Assembly (NCBI GenBank): GCA_025617745.1
Contig: CM046864.1
Location: 30,421,162-30,485,161, forward strand
Direction: 5' to 3'
Length of the DNA: 64,000 nucleotides
From: Heliocidaris erythrogramma
Lineage: Eukaryota; Echinodermata; Echinoidea; Camarodonta; Echinometridae
Position numbers and translations under genes: made by a program. This document shows positions 11,810-22,638 of the stretch, in pieces. Below the pieces are notes generated by a model. That model saw nothing but the letters and a program-made list of their open reading frames with translations. It was not told where the DNA came from and ran no database searches. Position 1 is the first letter of the stretch; every line of letters starts with the position of its first letter.

Positions 11810-12325
11810 TATTTCGAAATATTAGCATGGAAAAACATAAATACCTAGGACACTGCTTTTAAAAAGGCTGGAAAATATGACATGTACGAAGCGAAATTAT
11901 ACAAGTCTACCCATACATAAACGATTAATAGTTACTACAGAAAATATACAATGAGCATAAAATTCGCTCTCATGTCCTAATATATTTCAGAAAGACTATA
12001 GCTTTACACTGATCACAATATTCAGTAAATGTATTTGTATGTTTGCATTATATGGTATCATCTATCATGTCTTTATTAATTTACTGAGTACTCATGCTGT
12101 CATTTTTTTCCAGTACTAGAGTGTATAAGCTACGAAATATTGCTAATAAACAAGAACTGCATTTTAGAGTCCCTTTTCAAGTGTTTTCCACGCATCCTCC
12201 ATATTCCTGGCGGTTAGCTCAATATTGAAATAATCGTGTTTTTGTTGCGGGTGCCGATCTTTATGCCACGGCTTTCGATCAACAATGCCGATGCCTAACT
12301 TGTGCAAAAGTATACCGCAGTATAC
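11810..12325. repeat. Tandem duplication, copy 1 (516 bp)
   Basis: Aligns base for base with 12326-12843 apart from about a dozen substitutions and a 2-bp A-run difference, so about 2-3% divergence. It covers the 3' flank and the last 54 codons of the galactosyltransferase gene. Bases 11500-11809, between the gap and this copy, show nothing recognisable. Confidence 0.9.
12164..12325 (-). pseudogene. Duplicated 3' end of the galactosyltransferase gene
   Basis: 54 codons, including the stop (12164-12166), of the gene at 12682-13794, orphaned by the tandem duplication. The only difference from the parent in this stretch is a synonymous A/G change in a Lys codon. It has no start, transmembrane segment or DxD motif and cannot make an enzyme alone. 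It could act as an alternative 3' end only if transcription read through, or it may be a haplotype assembly artefact. Confidence 0.85.
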
Positions 12326-12843
12326 TATTTCGAAATATTAGCATGGAAAAAAACATAAATACCTAGGACACTGCTTTTAAAAAGGCTGGAGAATATGACA
12401 TGTACGAAGCTAAATTAGACAAGTCTAGCCATACATAAACGATAAATAGTTACTATAGAAAATATACAAAGAGCATAAAATTCGCTCTCATGTCCTAATA
12501 TATTTCAGAAAGACTATAGCATTACACTGATCACAATATTCAGTAAATGTATTTGTATGTTTGCATTATATGGTATCATCTATCATGTCTATATTAGTTT
12601 ACTGAGTACTCATGCTGTCATTTTTTTCCAGTACTAGAGTGTATAAGCTACAAAATATTGCTAATAAACAAGAACTGCATTTTAGAGTCCCTTTTCAAGT
12701 GTTTTCCACGCATCCTCCATATTCCTGGCGGTTAGCTCAATATTGAAATAATCGTGCTTTTGTTGCGGGTGCCGATCTTTATGCCACGGCTTTCGATCAA
12801 CAATGCCGATGCCTAACTTGTGCAAAAGTATACCGCAGTATAC
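12326..12843. repeat. Tandem duplication, copy 2 (518 bp)
   Basis: Second unit of the duplication, continuous with the intact gene. The junction is abrupt: copy 1 stops after 'gcagtatac' at 12325 and 'tatttcgaaat' restarts at 12326. In copy 2 'gcagtatac' is followed by the normal coding sequence. Confidence 0.9.
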
Positions 12844-13794
12844 GTCGTCAAATGGTACCTTAGCCGGCGTTTCTTTGGATATCAGATACAGTTTTTCGAC
12901 AACATCATGCGATAAAACGTATCCATGCCCTAATGGAAAGGGTGGATAAAACGTATCTGGGTATTGGTCCTTGGGCATGTACCATTTACTCGTTTCAAAC
13001 CGTTGCGGGGCCCACCCTGTAGCCAGCCTGCCGAGCACGAACTGAGAACGGTCCTTAGGAAGTAAAGCTTCCAGGTCCTTGATGAGGGTTACCACGTCGA
13101 CCATGACATCGTCATCTACTGACATCATGAATTCCATGTTTATGCAGTAGTTTAAAATCCACTTAAATCCCATGATAAGCTTCACTGTGAGATTGTAATA
13201 TTGATCGCGAAAGTTTACCAGCAGGATATCTCCATGAGTCTGAGCTTCTTGCCTGATATTAGCCCTCGTATCTTGTTCTTCCGAATCTCCAATGATAAAG
13301 AGAAACCTGGCGGACACATTATACCTGCTCGCTCCAGTCACATATGTCTTTCTGGCAGTATCCCTGCGCCCAGTATTACCTGGTGCTGACTTGATTAAAG
13401 CAAGTAACGTGATATTATTGTTTCCATTCTTGCATGTATCGACAGGATTGATTAGGAATTCAAATATATCCAGCTTAGCGCCTGATTCCCAGTGAACATG
13501 TTTCTGCCATCTGCTCAGAGTCCGTGTGGAATTTTGTTCCGACTGAATTTGCACCGTGGATTTGTTTCCAAGTGTGCTGACCATTTGTTCTGTCACTGCT
13601 AAAAAACGGCTTGGAGTCCTATTTCTGATTAAATTTGAGTTGTCGATTGTTGATAATCGAACGGACCTGTTGCTGACACAGTAGAAGAGTTGAATAATGG
13701 TGATAGGACCGCCAACCACACAAATCAAACAAAATGTCTTCACCAAAAATCCCTTCGATGCCGTGCCTTTCATGGTGTTAAATGTATTTCGCAT
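12682..13794 (-). CDS. Beta-1,3-galactosyltransferase-like enzyme (GT31)
   Basis: Intronless 370-residue type II Golgi membrane protein of glycosyltransferase family 31, which moves galactose or a related sugar from a UDP-sugar to a glycan acceptor. I start at the first ATG (13792-13794); the frame is open a further 21 codons upstream but without an ATG. A second ATG 7 codons in is also possible. One hydrophobic anchor lies at about residues 17-39. The lumenal domain has the family R-x4-R-x-T block (RRDTARKTY, about 143-151; the usual W is Y), FLFIIG, YNLT.K near 201, the metal-binding DDD (about 227-229), and FDDVYCG (about 315-321) where the family usually has EDVY.G. Several N-x-S/T sites are present. 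Length and motif order are normal, so it looks functional. The exact sugar and acceptor cannot be told. Confidence 0.9.
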   Translation of the reverse strand: MRNTFNTMKGTASKGFLVKTFCLICVVGGPITIIQLFYCVSNRSVRLSTIDNSNLIRNRTPSRFLAVTEQMVSTLGNKSTVQIQSEQNSTRTLSRWQKHVHWESGAKLDIFEFLINPVDTCKNGNNNITLLALIKSAPGNTGRRDTARKTYVTGASRYNVSARFLFIIGDSEEQDTRANIRQEAQTHGDILLVNFRDQYYNLTVKLIMGFKWILNYCINMEFMMSVDDDVMVDVVTLIKDLEALLPKDRSQFVLGRLATGWAPQRFETSKWYMPKDQYPDTFYPPFPLGHGYVLSHDVVEKLYLISKETPAKVPFDDVYCGILLHKLGIGIVDRKPWHKDRHPQQKHDYFNIELTARNMEDAWKTLEKGL

Positions 13795-14479
13795 TGATGG
13801 CTCGTTATGGACGTTCACGATGTATAATATCCAATATCCAATATCGCGGTGCCGCAAAGGGGCGATGAAAAGATTGCATGAACATAATCATGCCACAAGA
13901 TGGCAGTTTAACATTATAACACTATGGCGTAGTGTATTCTTTCTTCCTTTCTCCATCTACTTTTCAAAAAAAAAATATATGTAGAAGAAACCTTTAAAAA
14001 CCAGAAACAATATGACCAAATTAATCCCTTCAGTATTCCGAACTAACACAAAACACATTATATACACTGCAAGATGGGATAATGCATTATACATGCATTA
14101 TCATATAAATTGGCCTGTAGGCCTCCATTAAACACAATGCATGTATAAATATAGTTAGGTACACAGACGGCTCCTCATGGGACATAGCGTTCACTCTTTT
14201 TCAACATGGATTCCTATGTAAAATTTAACGCTGAAACGATGGCATTGACTGATTTTTGATAAAAAATGCTCAAAGTGCCCATATTCTATGTTTTAATTGC
14301 CCGCCATTGTTTTTATGTATTTTAGAGCTAACCTTAGGGCTGGAAACGTTCGTTTGGTGTTGACAACCCACTATAAACAGTAATGGTAATCGTCAACCCC
14401 CACCAAATATGTCAGGGGCGCGGCCTTTGTTCATGGGTCCAAAGGACCAGCTACTCACTGGAGTCGAAAAGAATGCATT
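13795..14479. other. Upstream flank of the galactosyltransferase gene, nothing recognised
   Basis: AT-rich, no conserved open frame. A CT-rich stretch lies at 13938-13965. I see no clear TATA box or initiator that I would defend as the promoter. Confidence 0.5.
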
Positions 14480-14590
14480 AGATGCTTTTCTCGAGGTTGC
14501 CATGCCATGCTAAAGCCGGGTAATAATATGCAGACCTTTAGGGATAACAGTATTTAGTACTGATGAGGCTATCCTCGGTAAACAAGACAT

Positions 14591-14621
<31 letters not shown>

Positions 14622-14640
14622 TTTAACCGGGTTCATCGTG
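14480..14640 (+). mobile_element. SINE 3' fragment with ATT repeat tail
   Basis: The sequence from 'gttgccatgcca' through 'gctaaagccgggtaataat' and 'gaggctatcctcggtaaacaagacat' matches, with many substitutions, the SINE body at 53660-53790. It ends in (ATT)n from 14591. The tRNA head is missing. 14641-14941, after it, shows only another short ATT run (14779-14795). Confidence 0.6.
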
Positions 14641-14941
14641 TAAAATAAAGTTGATTTCAGGTTTTGTTACATACCTGCGTGATAATAATCTGATGAGTGC
14701 AGGTCGAAAAGCGTCGTTATAATATTATGTATCTTTTTCGTGCAATATTGGAATTTTGTAGTACCAGGAAATTTTTTGATTATTATTATTATTAAAGAAA
14801 CTCAGTAAATGGCTATTTTTATATCAAAATACAATGGTACATTGTTGGGATGAAAATATAGGTCGTTATATTATAGGCCAAATATGTGTAAGGTGACCAA
14901 ATTATGATTTCAAAGGGCCAAATGTAACATAACTTTTGTGA

Positions 14942-17939
14942 CCCCCTTTTTACTCAATCCTGTGAAGATATTCAACCCTCTCAACCAATTTTACCTCCTA
15001 TCCCTGAAGTTAGAATACAGAATATTGTTGATGAAAGCACTTTATATGAATCATTTAATGATACTTTTAATGGTAAAGGGTTGCATCTTGTTCATTTGAA
15101 TGTTAGATCAATTCTGTTTAAAATACCTGAACTACGACTCCTTCTCTCCCAAAATAGAATCTCTGTAATTGCAATCACTGAAACGTGGTTAAACTCTTCC
15201 GCTAACGATGAAGAAGTTTGTATCGATGGATATTGTATTTTAAGACGAGACCATGTAGGAGAACATGGTGGTGGAGTCTGTCTTTATATTAGAAATGATA
15301 TTGCATTTAACGTACGAGAAGATCTTACACAAAATGATATTGAATCGTTATGGATTGACATTCTATTACCCCATACAAAACCCATTACTCTAGGTGTTGT
15401 GTACAGACCCCCTACAGATCATTGTTTTATTGAATATCTCGCTGACACCTTGGATAAATTAACAAAAGATGATGAGGTTAGAATTTTAGGGGACATGAAT
15501 ATCTGCCTTTTGCAGCAGTCTTCATTATAAAAAAAATACAAGAATATTTTGAATTTAAATGGTTTGAGTCAACTTATAACTAAACCCACTGGAACAACAT
15601 CGGCCACTTCATCATTAATAGACCATGTAATCAGCAGTAAAGAAGAAAATATTTGTCAAAGTGGTATTATTGAAATTGGCCTAAGTGATCATTTTTTAAC
15701 CTACTGCTCTAGGAAGCTAATAAGACCTGTATTCAGACAGCATAGAAATATAATTATTCGGTGTATGAGAAACTATTGTATAGATGATTTTAATAATGTT
15801 TTATCTTGAGTCAATTGGTCTGACATATTAGAATGTAAAGAAGTAAATACTGCGTGGTCAATTTTCAAAAATATTTTCATGTCTATAGTTGATAAATGTG
15901 CTCCATTAAAACAAGTAAGAATTAAGCAAAGAACCGATAAGTGGATGAATGCTGAAATTATTTCGTTAATAAGACAAAGAAATATAGCTTTTAAAAGAAT
16001 GAAAAAGGATCGTGGTAATTTAGAATTAGAAAAGAAATATAAACTTTTACGTAATTTGGTGCAAAGAAAAGTGAGACAGGCTAAAGATGAATACTTCCAA
16101 AATCAAATTGATGAGCATAAAAATGATTCTAAAAAGTTGTGGAAGAATCTGAAAGATTTAGGTTGTAAAAACAAACAAAAGAATATTAAAGAGAATGTTA
16201 TTAATATCCAAGGGGAGTTATGTCATGATAATATGAGGATAGCGAACGAATTTAACAATTATTTCACAACTGTGGCAGAAAAATTAGCTAGTAATCTGCC
16301 AGATTTCAACGCAAATGAATTTGGAACGGACAGTGTTAAATTACAAAAATTATACGACACTAAGGGTGTGTCGAAAGGTTGTTTTTTTTTTTCTCCTGTC
16401 AAAGGAAAGTTTGTTTTAGATGAATTAAATAAGTTGAAAATATCAAAAAGTACCGGGCTTGACTTGGTACCTGCCAGATTTTTGAAGGATGGAGCTAAAT
16501 ATTTGTATAAACCTTTAACTTACATTATTAACTTATCTATCTCAACTTCCACCTTCCCTGATGAAATGAAAATTGCAAAAGTAACACCCCTTTATAAAAA
16601 GAAAGATAAAACTAATGTTAGCAATTATAGACCGATTAGCGTTTTAAGTATAGTCTCGAAGGTCCTAGAGAAATGTGTGTATGCCCAATTAGAGAACTAC
16701 TTTAAAGAAAACAAAATAATAAACGAATTTCAATCTGGTTTTAGAAATGGTTATTCCACTGAAACTTGTCTTATTCACCTGTTAGATTTTGTCAGGAACG
16801 AAATTTCCCAAGGACGTTTTGTCGGGATGGTTCTTCTTGACTTGCAAAAAGCCTTCGATACCGTTAACCATAATATACTGTTAAGTAAATTAGAAGTACT
16901 GGGTTTAAATTCTGCATGTGTGCAATGGTTTAGGTCTTACTTGACCAATCGTCATCAAGTTGTCTCGTTGCAAAATGTACTCTCCGATTCTATGCCCATA
17001 AGATGCGGAGTTCCCCAGGGGAGCATATTAGGTCCTATTCTTTTCATGTGCTACATTAATGATATGTGTGTTTGTGTCAACGACAGTAAATTACTTTTAC
17101 ATGCAGATGATAGTGTGTTACTATATTCTGGTACTGATCCTAAGCTGATCGGGGAAAAACTTAGCTTAGAATTATCAAACTGTGTGAATTGGATAGCAAA
17201 TAAGCTTAGCTTACATATTGGTAAAACCGAAAGTCTTTTGTTTTGTTCACGGGGGAGGCTGAAGTATACTGATGATTTCAATATAAGTTATAACAATCAA
17301 CTCATTAAGAGACAGGATTCTGTGAAGTATTTAGGACTAAATATAGCTAGTGATCTTTCTTGCTCAAGTTTGGTTGACAGTATTGTCAAAAAAGCTAATG
17401 CTCATCTAAAATTCTTGTATCGTTTTCAAAATTGCATGAACTTAAAATCAAGACGCATTTTAAGTTTTTCCTTAATACAATGTTTATTTGATTATGCTAA
17501 TGCCGCATGGTACTGCAGTCTAGGCAAGGTGGATCAAAACAAGTTAAAAATAATTCAAAATAAGATTGTAAGATTTATCAATCACTTACCACCAAGAACA
17601 CATATTGGGAAGAGTGAACTTGAAACAGCTGGTCTTCTTCATGTAAACCTTAGATCACAACAACTTTTAATTCACCATGTACATAATATTTTTTACTCTA
17701 ATGCAGATCACTATATTTCTAATAATTTTACTCGCTCTTCAAGTGTTCATGGGCATGACACTAGAAATAGTCCATTTAATTTCGTAGTGCCTAAACGGAA
17801 AGGTAAAATTGGAAATTCCTTTTATTTTAACGGTATTCTCTTCTGGAATTCCCTCCCAAATCATGTTAAGTCAGTTAAGAATTTTTTACATTTTAAAAGG
17901 GTATTGAAGCATCATCTGAAAAATGTGTCTACTCCATAA
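14942..17939 (+). pseudogene. LINE-C: near-complete endonuclease-RT ORF with two stops
   Basis: One frame runs about 1000 codons and is interrupted only by TAA 15528-15530 and TGA 15807-15809. APE endonuclease: HLNVRS (15090), ITETWL (about 15174), GVVYRPP, GDMN in place of the usual GDFN (about 15491), SDHF. RT: LDLQKAFDTVNH near 16842, GVPQGSILGP near 17010, HADD at 17100-17111 where F/YADD is normal, KYLGL, and the C-terminal WNSLP..V domain. It is CR1/L2-like by motif wording. An upstream in-frame stop near 14925 shows the 5' end is truncated. It is the best preserved LINE here but not active as sequenced. Confidence 0.88.
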
Positions 17940-18342
17940 CTATATTTCTCCTCTCCTTTTTGTAGCTCAGATGGTTTTTTTCCTATAGTATATGACTTAT
18001 GTAACCAACGTTTATTATCGATAGTTTCATTATGATTTTCTGTATATATTTTTTTTTCCGTTGAGTAAGTCTTGTTTTCACATTTATGTAATCTTCGCCT
18101 ACTTTATAAAAATGTTATGTTTTATTTTGCTACTTTGGTACATTCTTATTACTTGTCGTACATGTACGATAGTCTTGTAGCCGTACTAATGTGTTTTCTT
18201 AGTGTATTTTTTAATCAGTTATTTAGGTAAATACCCCGTAGGAAATAAGCCATTACGGCTTTCATGGGCTATCCTGTCATGGTACCTGGTTATGTTTGTA
18301 TTGCAATATACCTGACGAATAAAATCAAATCAAATCAAATCA
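17940..18342 (+). mobile_element. 3' UTR and AAATC-repeat tail of LINE-C
   Basis: AT-rich trailer ending 'acgaataaaatcaaatcaaatcaaatcata'. The pentamer-repeat tail at about 18319-18341 marks the LINE 3' terminus, as in CR1/L2 elements. A C run follows at 18457-18473. Confidence 0.75.
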
Positions 18343-18576
18343 TAAGTGGTTATCGAGCATTAAACTCTAGTGGCATGACATATTTTCTTTCTGAAGATAT
18401 TATTTTGAAATGTGTTCTACAAATAGTATTTATAGTCCACGGGCAAGTAACCAACCCCCCCCCCCCCCCCCCTTCGGCACAATTTTAAATCATCTTTTTT
18501 ATGTTAGCCAGGACCCTCAGCTATCAGGATCTGCTTGTTTCTCATTAAGTTGGTGGTGGGTGTGGCCAACAGGGCC

Positions 18577-18590
18577 GTTACCATGGTAAC
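18577..18590. promoter_or_regulatory. RFX X-box-like site 1
   Basis: GTTACCATGGTAAC, a perfect palindrome matching the X-box consensus GTNRCC-N(0-3)-RGYAAC bound by RFX transcription factors. The surrounding 18 bases (18575-18592) are also perfectly palindromic. Binding is inferred. Confidence 0.5.
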
Positions 18591-18746
18591 GGATCAAGAA
18601 AATGAATTTTAGGAAAAGTCATATAATTGCAATTCACGAATCTAAAAATACTTGGTAAGCATCCTAATATATGTATTTTAAGGTGCCCAGTCGATTGCAA
18701 CCATATTCAGAGTAATTTAATGTCAAGATCATGTCCAAAAATAGCC

Positions 18747-18760
18747 GTTACTATGGAAAC
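18747..18760. promoter_or_regulatory. RFX X-box-like site 2
   Basis: GTTACTATGGAAAC, one half-site degraded relative to site 1, at the equivalent place in the next repeat subunit. Confidence 0.35.
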
Positions 18761-18867
18761 GGTACCATAAAAAGGAGGGTATTTTGGACAACTTTTTAAC
18801 TTATAAATATGAAATAGCCAAAAAGGTGTCTGCACAAGCCTAAAGTATGTTTTTTCGGTTTATGCAC

Positions 18868-19349
18868 GCTTGGGCTAAAACCACTTGGTCTAATTTCCAG
18901 ATGGGCTACCTTCATTCGGGCTAAACCCTTTTGGTCCACTCTTCATTTGGTCTAATTTGCACTTGGTCTAATAACCAGAAGGTCTAATGACCACTTGGGC
19001 TAATTATCACTTGGTCTAATTACCATTTGGTCTAATTACCATTTCGTCTACTTTATTTTGTTGTCACTTGGTCTACTACCAGTTCGTCTAATGTCAGTTT
19101 GTCTAATTCCCAGTCAGTCTAAAACTAGTTGGTCTACAGGCATTTCGTCTAAAATCCACTTGGTCTAGTATCCATTTGGTCTACATGGCATTTATATGGT
19201 CTAATGTGCACTTGGTCTAACTTTCATTTAGTCCATTTTCCATTTAGTCTAATTGTCAGTTGGTCTAAATGCCAATTTGTCTAAACATCACTTTGTCTAA
19301 TTATCACTAAGGCTAATTGCCTGTTGGGCTATTCCCTTTTCGTCTACGC
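18868..19349 (+). repeat. Degenerate minisatellite, core TTGGTCTAATT (left arm)
   Basis: Around 27 copies of a word such as CACTTGGTCTAATTAC, spaced 15-20 bp, with cores drifting to TTCGTCTAC, TTGGGCTAA and TTTGTCTAAA. The same word returns inverted at 21195-21686, so the two form very long inverted repeats. Confidence 0.9.
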
Positions 19350-21194
19350 ACCTACCATAACACTGTGCGTCATTTTGTTGGCCGTCCCTGTAAGAAAAAA
19401 AATCAGCTTAATGTAAGTCAATTAGGCCTACCAAGGTTTGAAAAAGTTTTGAAAGCTATCAAAACATATTATGATATGGAAAAGTATATATCAAAGATAA
19501 ATCTTAAAGACGATAAGTTTGAGGAAAAAATGTTTTCATTTCACCAAATGTTTCTGAGAGTCTACGTTCTCTTTGCCTGTTTTGTATGTAATACATTATT
19601 ATACACAACGTGTATTTTGTCAAACTATCCTTACACCGCTGTGCGGCTGCATATTTTGTTATATTATGGTAAGTATTTACATGATAAATCATGGGGGGAA
19701 AATATATATAAATATATGTACGATCATTTGTAAGAATTGTTATATTGATGATGAATAAAAGAACTCTGTAGAAGGGTAAAAATATAATTGAATTAAAAGA
19801 AAATGCTGCTCGGTCGCTTCGCTTCCTCGCATGACATAATTTGACTCGGGGAGGGGGGGGGGGGGGCGCAAATTCACTCTTTGCCCATGGCGTCATAATA
19901 CCTATATACGCTACTGCCTTAAAAGAAGGAAAAGAAGGCAGTGAACAAGACTAAAAAGCGGCATTTTTGTGGGCAGCAGGAGACACTTTTTGGGTGCTTG
20001 AAAAGGGGGGGGGGGGGGGTGATTGTGCACTCCGCCAACGAGCGAGTTAATTTACGTTTTAGATGAACAAATAATAATAATGATGAGGATAAGGATAATA
20101 ATAATAATAATGATAATAATAATAATAATAATAATAGTTGCATACTCTTCTTTTTCTTTCTTCTTCTCCTTCTTTTGTCGTTTTTCTTCTCTCTCTCTTA
20201 GGTCACTTGAAAATTCATAGGGGGCAACCGCCCCTGCCCCGTCCCCCTGTAGCGCCGCCCCTGAAAATAGCAGTTTGCACAGCTCAAAAGAATCAGAGAA
20301 GCTTAATGGGAGAATATTTAGTTCTTGATATGACAACAGTGTGACACCTTTGAGCAGGAACTTAGCCAGAGCTGGGGACACAGTGCCCAAAAGTTTAATA
20401 ATATTGCAGCAATTAATATATCCCCGCCCGAAGATTGCTCGCTACGCTCCTCGCACTCACTTATTGTAACTCATGGCAGTAACATAAAGTCCTATCTATC
20501 TCTTTTATTGAGAGATTATGCTTGAAATTAAACGCTTTTGCGGCATCTTCGTCATGAAATCAATATAATGCAAGCATCATGTATGACCTTCAACAAGAAC
20601 ATAATATTTTTTGATCGGTCGTTTGCAAGTTAGGAGTAAGGCAGAATTGCATATTATGTAAAGATTAGAAAATATATCCTTAACATTTAATGCGTGTTAA
20701 GTACAATGTAGGGGTACAGCTACGTGTCAAAACGCCATTTTCCCCATTCTTGTCTTCACCCTTTTTAATTAAGTTCCCCCTTTTCCAAAAATACCCTGGC
20801 ACCGCTCCTAGCTTTTAATGACTACTTGCACAAACAATTTTGTACATCGGATACCAAATAAGAACCATGAATAACAGATTATCAACCCAACAAACATTAT
20901 TTGAAGTGCAATATACAAAATCAGGTTCTTCTACTTAAGTCATGAAAGGAAGAGAAGACATATAGGATTTTTTAATTACTAAAAAATAATACTAAATAAT
21001 TGAGTTTAATAAATTAAATAATTAATACATGTATATAAAATGTAGGGATTGACTTGATATAAGCAGCAGCAAGGTGAATAACTGTTTTAATGCACAGTTA
21101 CGTATAGATGACTTCTTTGAAGTTTCATTTTTTAAAGTTTCATTTCCCTTTCCTTTCTCAATTTGCTACTAAATGGCCAGAAGAATAAATAGTA
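19350..21194. other. Interior between the inverted arrays, no gene recognised
   Basis: An open frame at 19317-19733 has a hydrophobic, AT-biased product without known motifs and starts inside the left array, so I do not call it. Also present are G runs at 19853-19866 and near 20006, (AAT)n at 20070-20135, a CT-rich stretch to 20200, and a CCGCCCCTG dispersed-repeat end at about 20254. 20400-21190 shows nothing. Confidence 0.55.
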
Positions 21195-21686
21195 ATTAGA
21201 CCAAATGGTCATTAGACTATATGAAAATTAGACCAAATGATAAGTAGCCTAACTGGTTTTTAGACAAATTGGATATTAGACCAAATGGTCATTAGACCAT
21301 ATGACAGTTAGACTAAATGATAAGTAGCCCAACTGGTTATTAGACTAAATGGAATTGGACCAAATGATAGGTAGACCATATGGTATTAGCCAAAGTAGGT
21401 GTAGCCCAAATGGATAAGAGACCATGTGGCTTGTAGACAAAATGACTGTTAGACTATTTGGAAATAGACGAAGTGAAAATTAGCCGAAGTGAAAATTAGC
21501 CCAAATGGGTTTTAGACTAAATGGGGTTAGCCAAACTGTGTATTAGACGAATTGGTTATTAGGCCAAATGGAAATTAGACGAAATGGTAAGTAGACAAAC
21601 TGGTTGTAGACAAAATGAAGTTAGACCACGTGGAGTTCGACGAACTGATGATTAGACCAAGTGGTGTTAGACCAAGCGATAGTGTA
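21195..21686 (-). repeat. Degenerate minisatellite, core AATTAGACCAA (right arm)
   Basis: Inverted counterpart of the left array: repeated ATTAGACCAAATGGT words with variants such as GTAGCCCAAATGG and TTAGACGAAATGG, at 15-20 bp spacing. Confidence 0.9.
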
Positions 21687-21866
21687 CCGTTTTTTTCTAT
21701 TAGCTAGGACCCTCAGCTATCATAATCTGCCTATTTCATGTACATCTTTGTAAATCAATAGCTATAAAATAAATGGTAAGTATCCCAGGATGTGTATACC
21801 AAGCTGCCTGCTAGATTTCAATCACAATCTGAGCCATTTACAGTCATGGGCGTGTCAAAAAAGGCC

Positions 21867-21880
21867 GTTGCCATGGAAAC
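21867..21880. promoter_or_regulatory. RFX X-box-like site 3
   Basis: GTTGCCATGGAAAC fits the X-box consensus with one weakened half. It is in the first subunit of the right copy. Confidence 0.45.
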
Positions 21881-22053
21881 GGTCCAACAAAAAGCTGTTA
21901 TATGTTAAAAAAAAATATAACTAACGATTACAAAATAGAAAGAAAATAAAAAAATATATATCGTAAGTATCCCAGGATGTGTATATCATGCTGCCTGATA
22001 GATTGCAATCACAATCTGAGCCATTTAAAGTCCTGGGCGTGTCAAAAAAGGCC

Positions 22054-22066
22054 GTTGCATGGAAAC
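22054..22066. promoter_or_regulatory. RFX X-box-like site 4, damaged
   Basis: GTTGCATGGAAAC, the same site with one C deleted, in the second subunit of the right copy. Confidence 0.25.
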
Positions 22067-22154
22067 GGACCAACAAAAAGCTGTTGTATGTGAAAAAAAC
22101 ACTATAACTAACCATTACAACATAGAAAGAAAGAAAAAAAATGTCTGCACAGTC

Positions 22155-22279
22155 TTTGAGAATGTTTTTATATTTAATACACAACTGAACCGGCTCCATC
22201 CCGCGCTAAAATTCACATGTGAAATTGAACTGTCCAATACGCTCCCATTTCTCGACGTTCTCGTGGAGAGAATTCACGT
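22155..22279 (+). pseudogene. Penelope-like RT fragment (5' piece)
   Basis: Short frame with LNRLHPALKFT and LPFLDVLVER, a conserved block of Penelope-like element reverse transcriptases just before the TSVYRKPTF block. It breaks off at 22279. The next expected block resumes at 28294, so this is the left half of an element split by inserted DNA. It is 5'-truncated by the X-box repeat. Confidence 0.8.
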
Positions 22280-22638
22280 ATGATCGTATGCGCCCACGGT
22301 ACGCGCGCAGACATTTTCTTTGTGACGTAGGTATTTAACGTTTGTAAACAATAGCTAATTAATTAATTAAGCAAAGAAAATTTAACCTCAATTCAATTTA
22401 TGACCAATCACAAAAAAGAATAGAAATTATGCATTTGCCGTCCCCTACTATGAATATTCATATGTTGAACTTACAAGTAGTTTTATTAAATTCTTCGGGT
22501 AAGAAAATGTCATAATATCGAATATTCCCAAGGTATGATTTCTTCACAAAATCGCTAAATTTTTTATTAAAATATATGGTTTTGGGAAAGATTATGTATT
22601 TTTTTTGGTGAATTTTTTGTGTAAATAATATTTTTCAG

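Larger units (their letters stand above)
18503..18845 (+). repeat. X-box-bearing repeat, left copy
   Basis: Starts GTTAGCCAGGACCCTCAGC and contains two related subunits, each with a CCGTT.C.ATGG.AACGG palindrome, the second introduced by 'ggtaagcatcc' and ending 'gtgtctgcaca'. The same structure in the same orientation is found at 21697-22150, on the other side of the inverted arrays. Confidence 0.75.
18868..21686. mobile_element. Fold-back (TU-like) element candidate
   Basis: Two arms of about 480-490 bp made of the same short repeat in opposite orientation enclose about 1.85 kb. Sea-urchin TU elements and Drosophila FB elements are known to have long inverted ends built of short tandem repeats and unrelated interior DNA. 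Assignment to that class is by architecture only. No transposase is visible inside. Confidence 0.5.
21697..22150 (+). repeat. X-box-bearing repeat, right copy with internal duplication
   Basis: Begins ATTAGCTAGGACCCTCAGC like the left copy, then has a subunit of about 185 bp ('ggtaagtatcccagg' ... 'aactaac') repeated at about 21775-21960 and 21962-22145, ending 'tgtctgcaca'. Same orientation as the left copy. Confidence 0.8.

Noticed and set aside
13795-13857. Longer N-terminus for the galactosyltransferase
   Set aside because: The open frame extends upstream but has no ATG; the first ATG at 13794 gives a normal type II topology.
19317-19733. 138-codon frame between the inverted arrays
   Set aside because: It begins inside the minisatellite, is AT-biased and hydrophobic without motifs, and has no supporting splice or regulatory signals.
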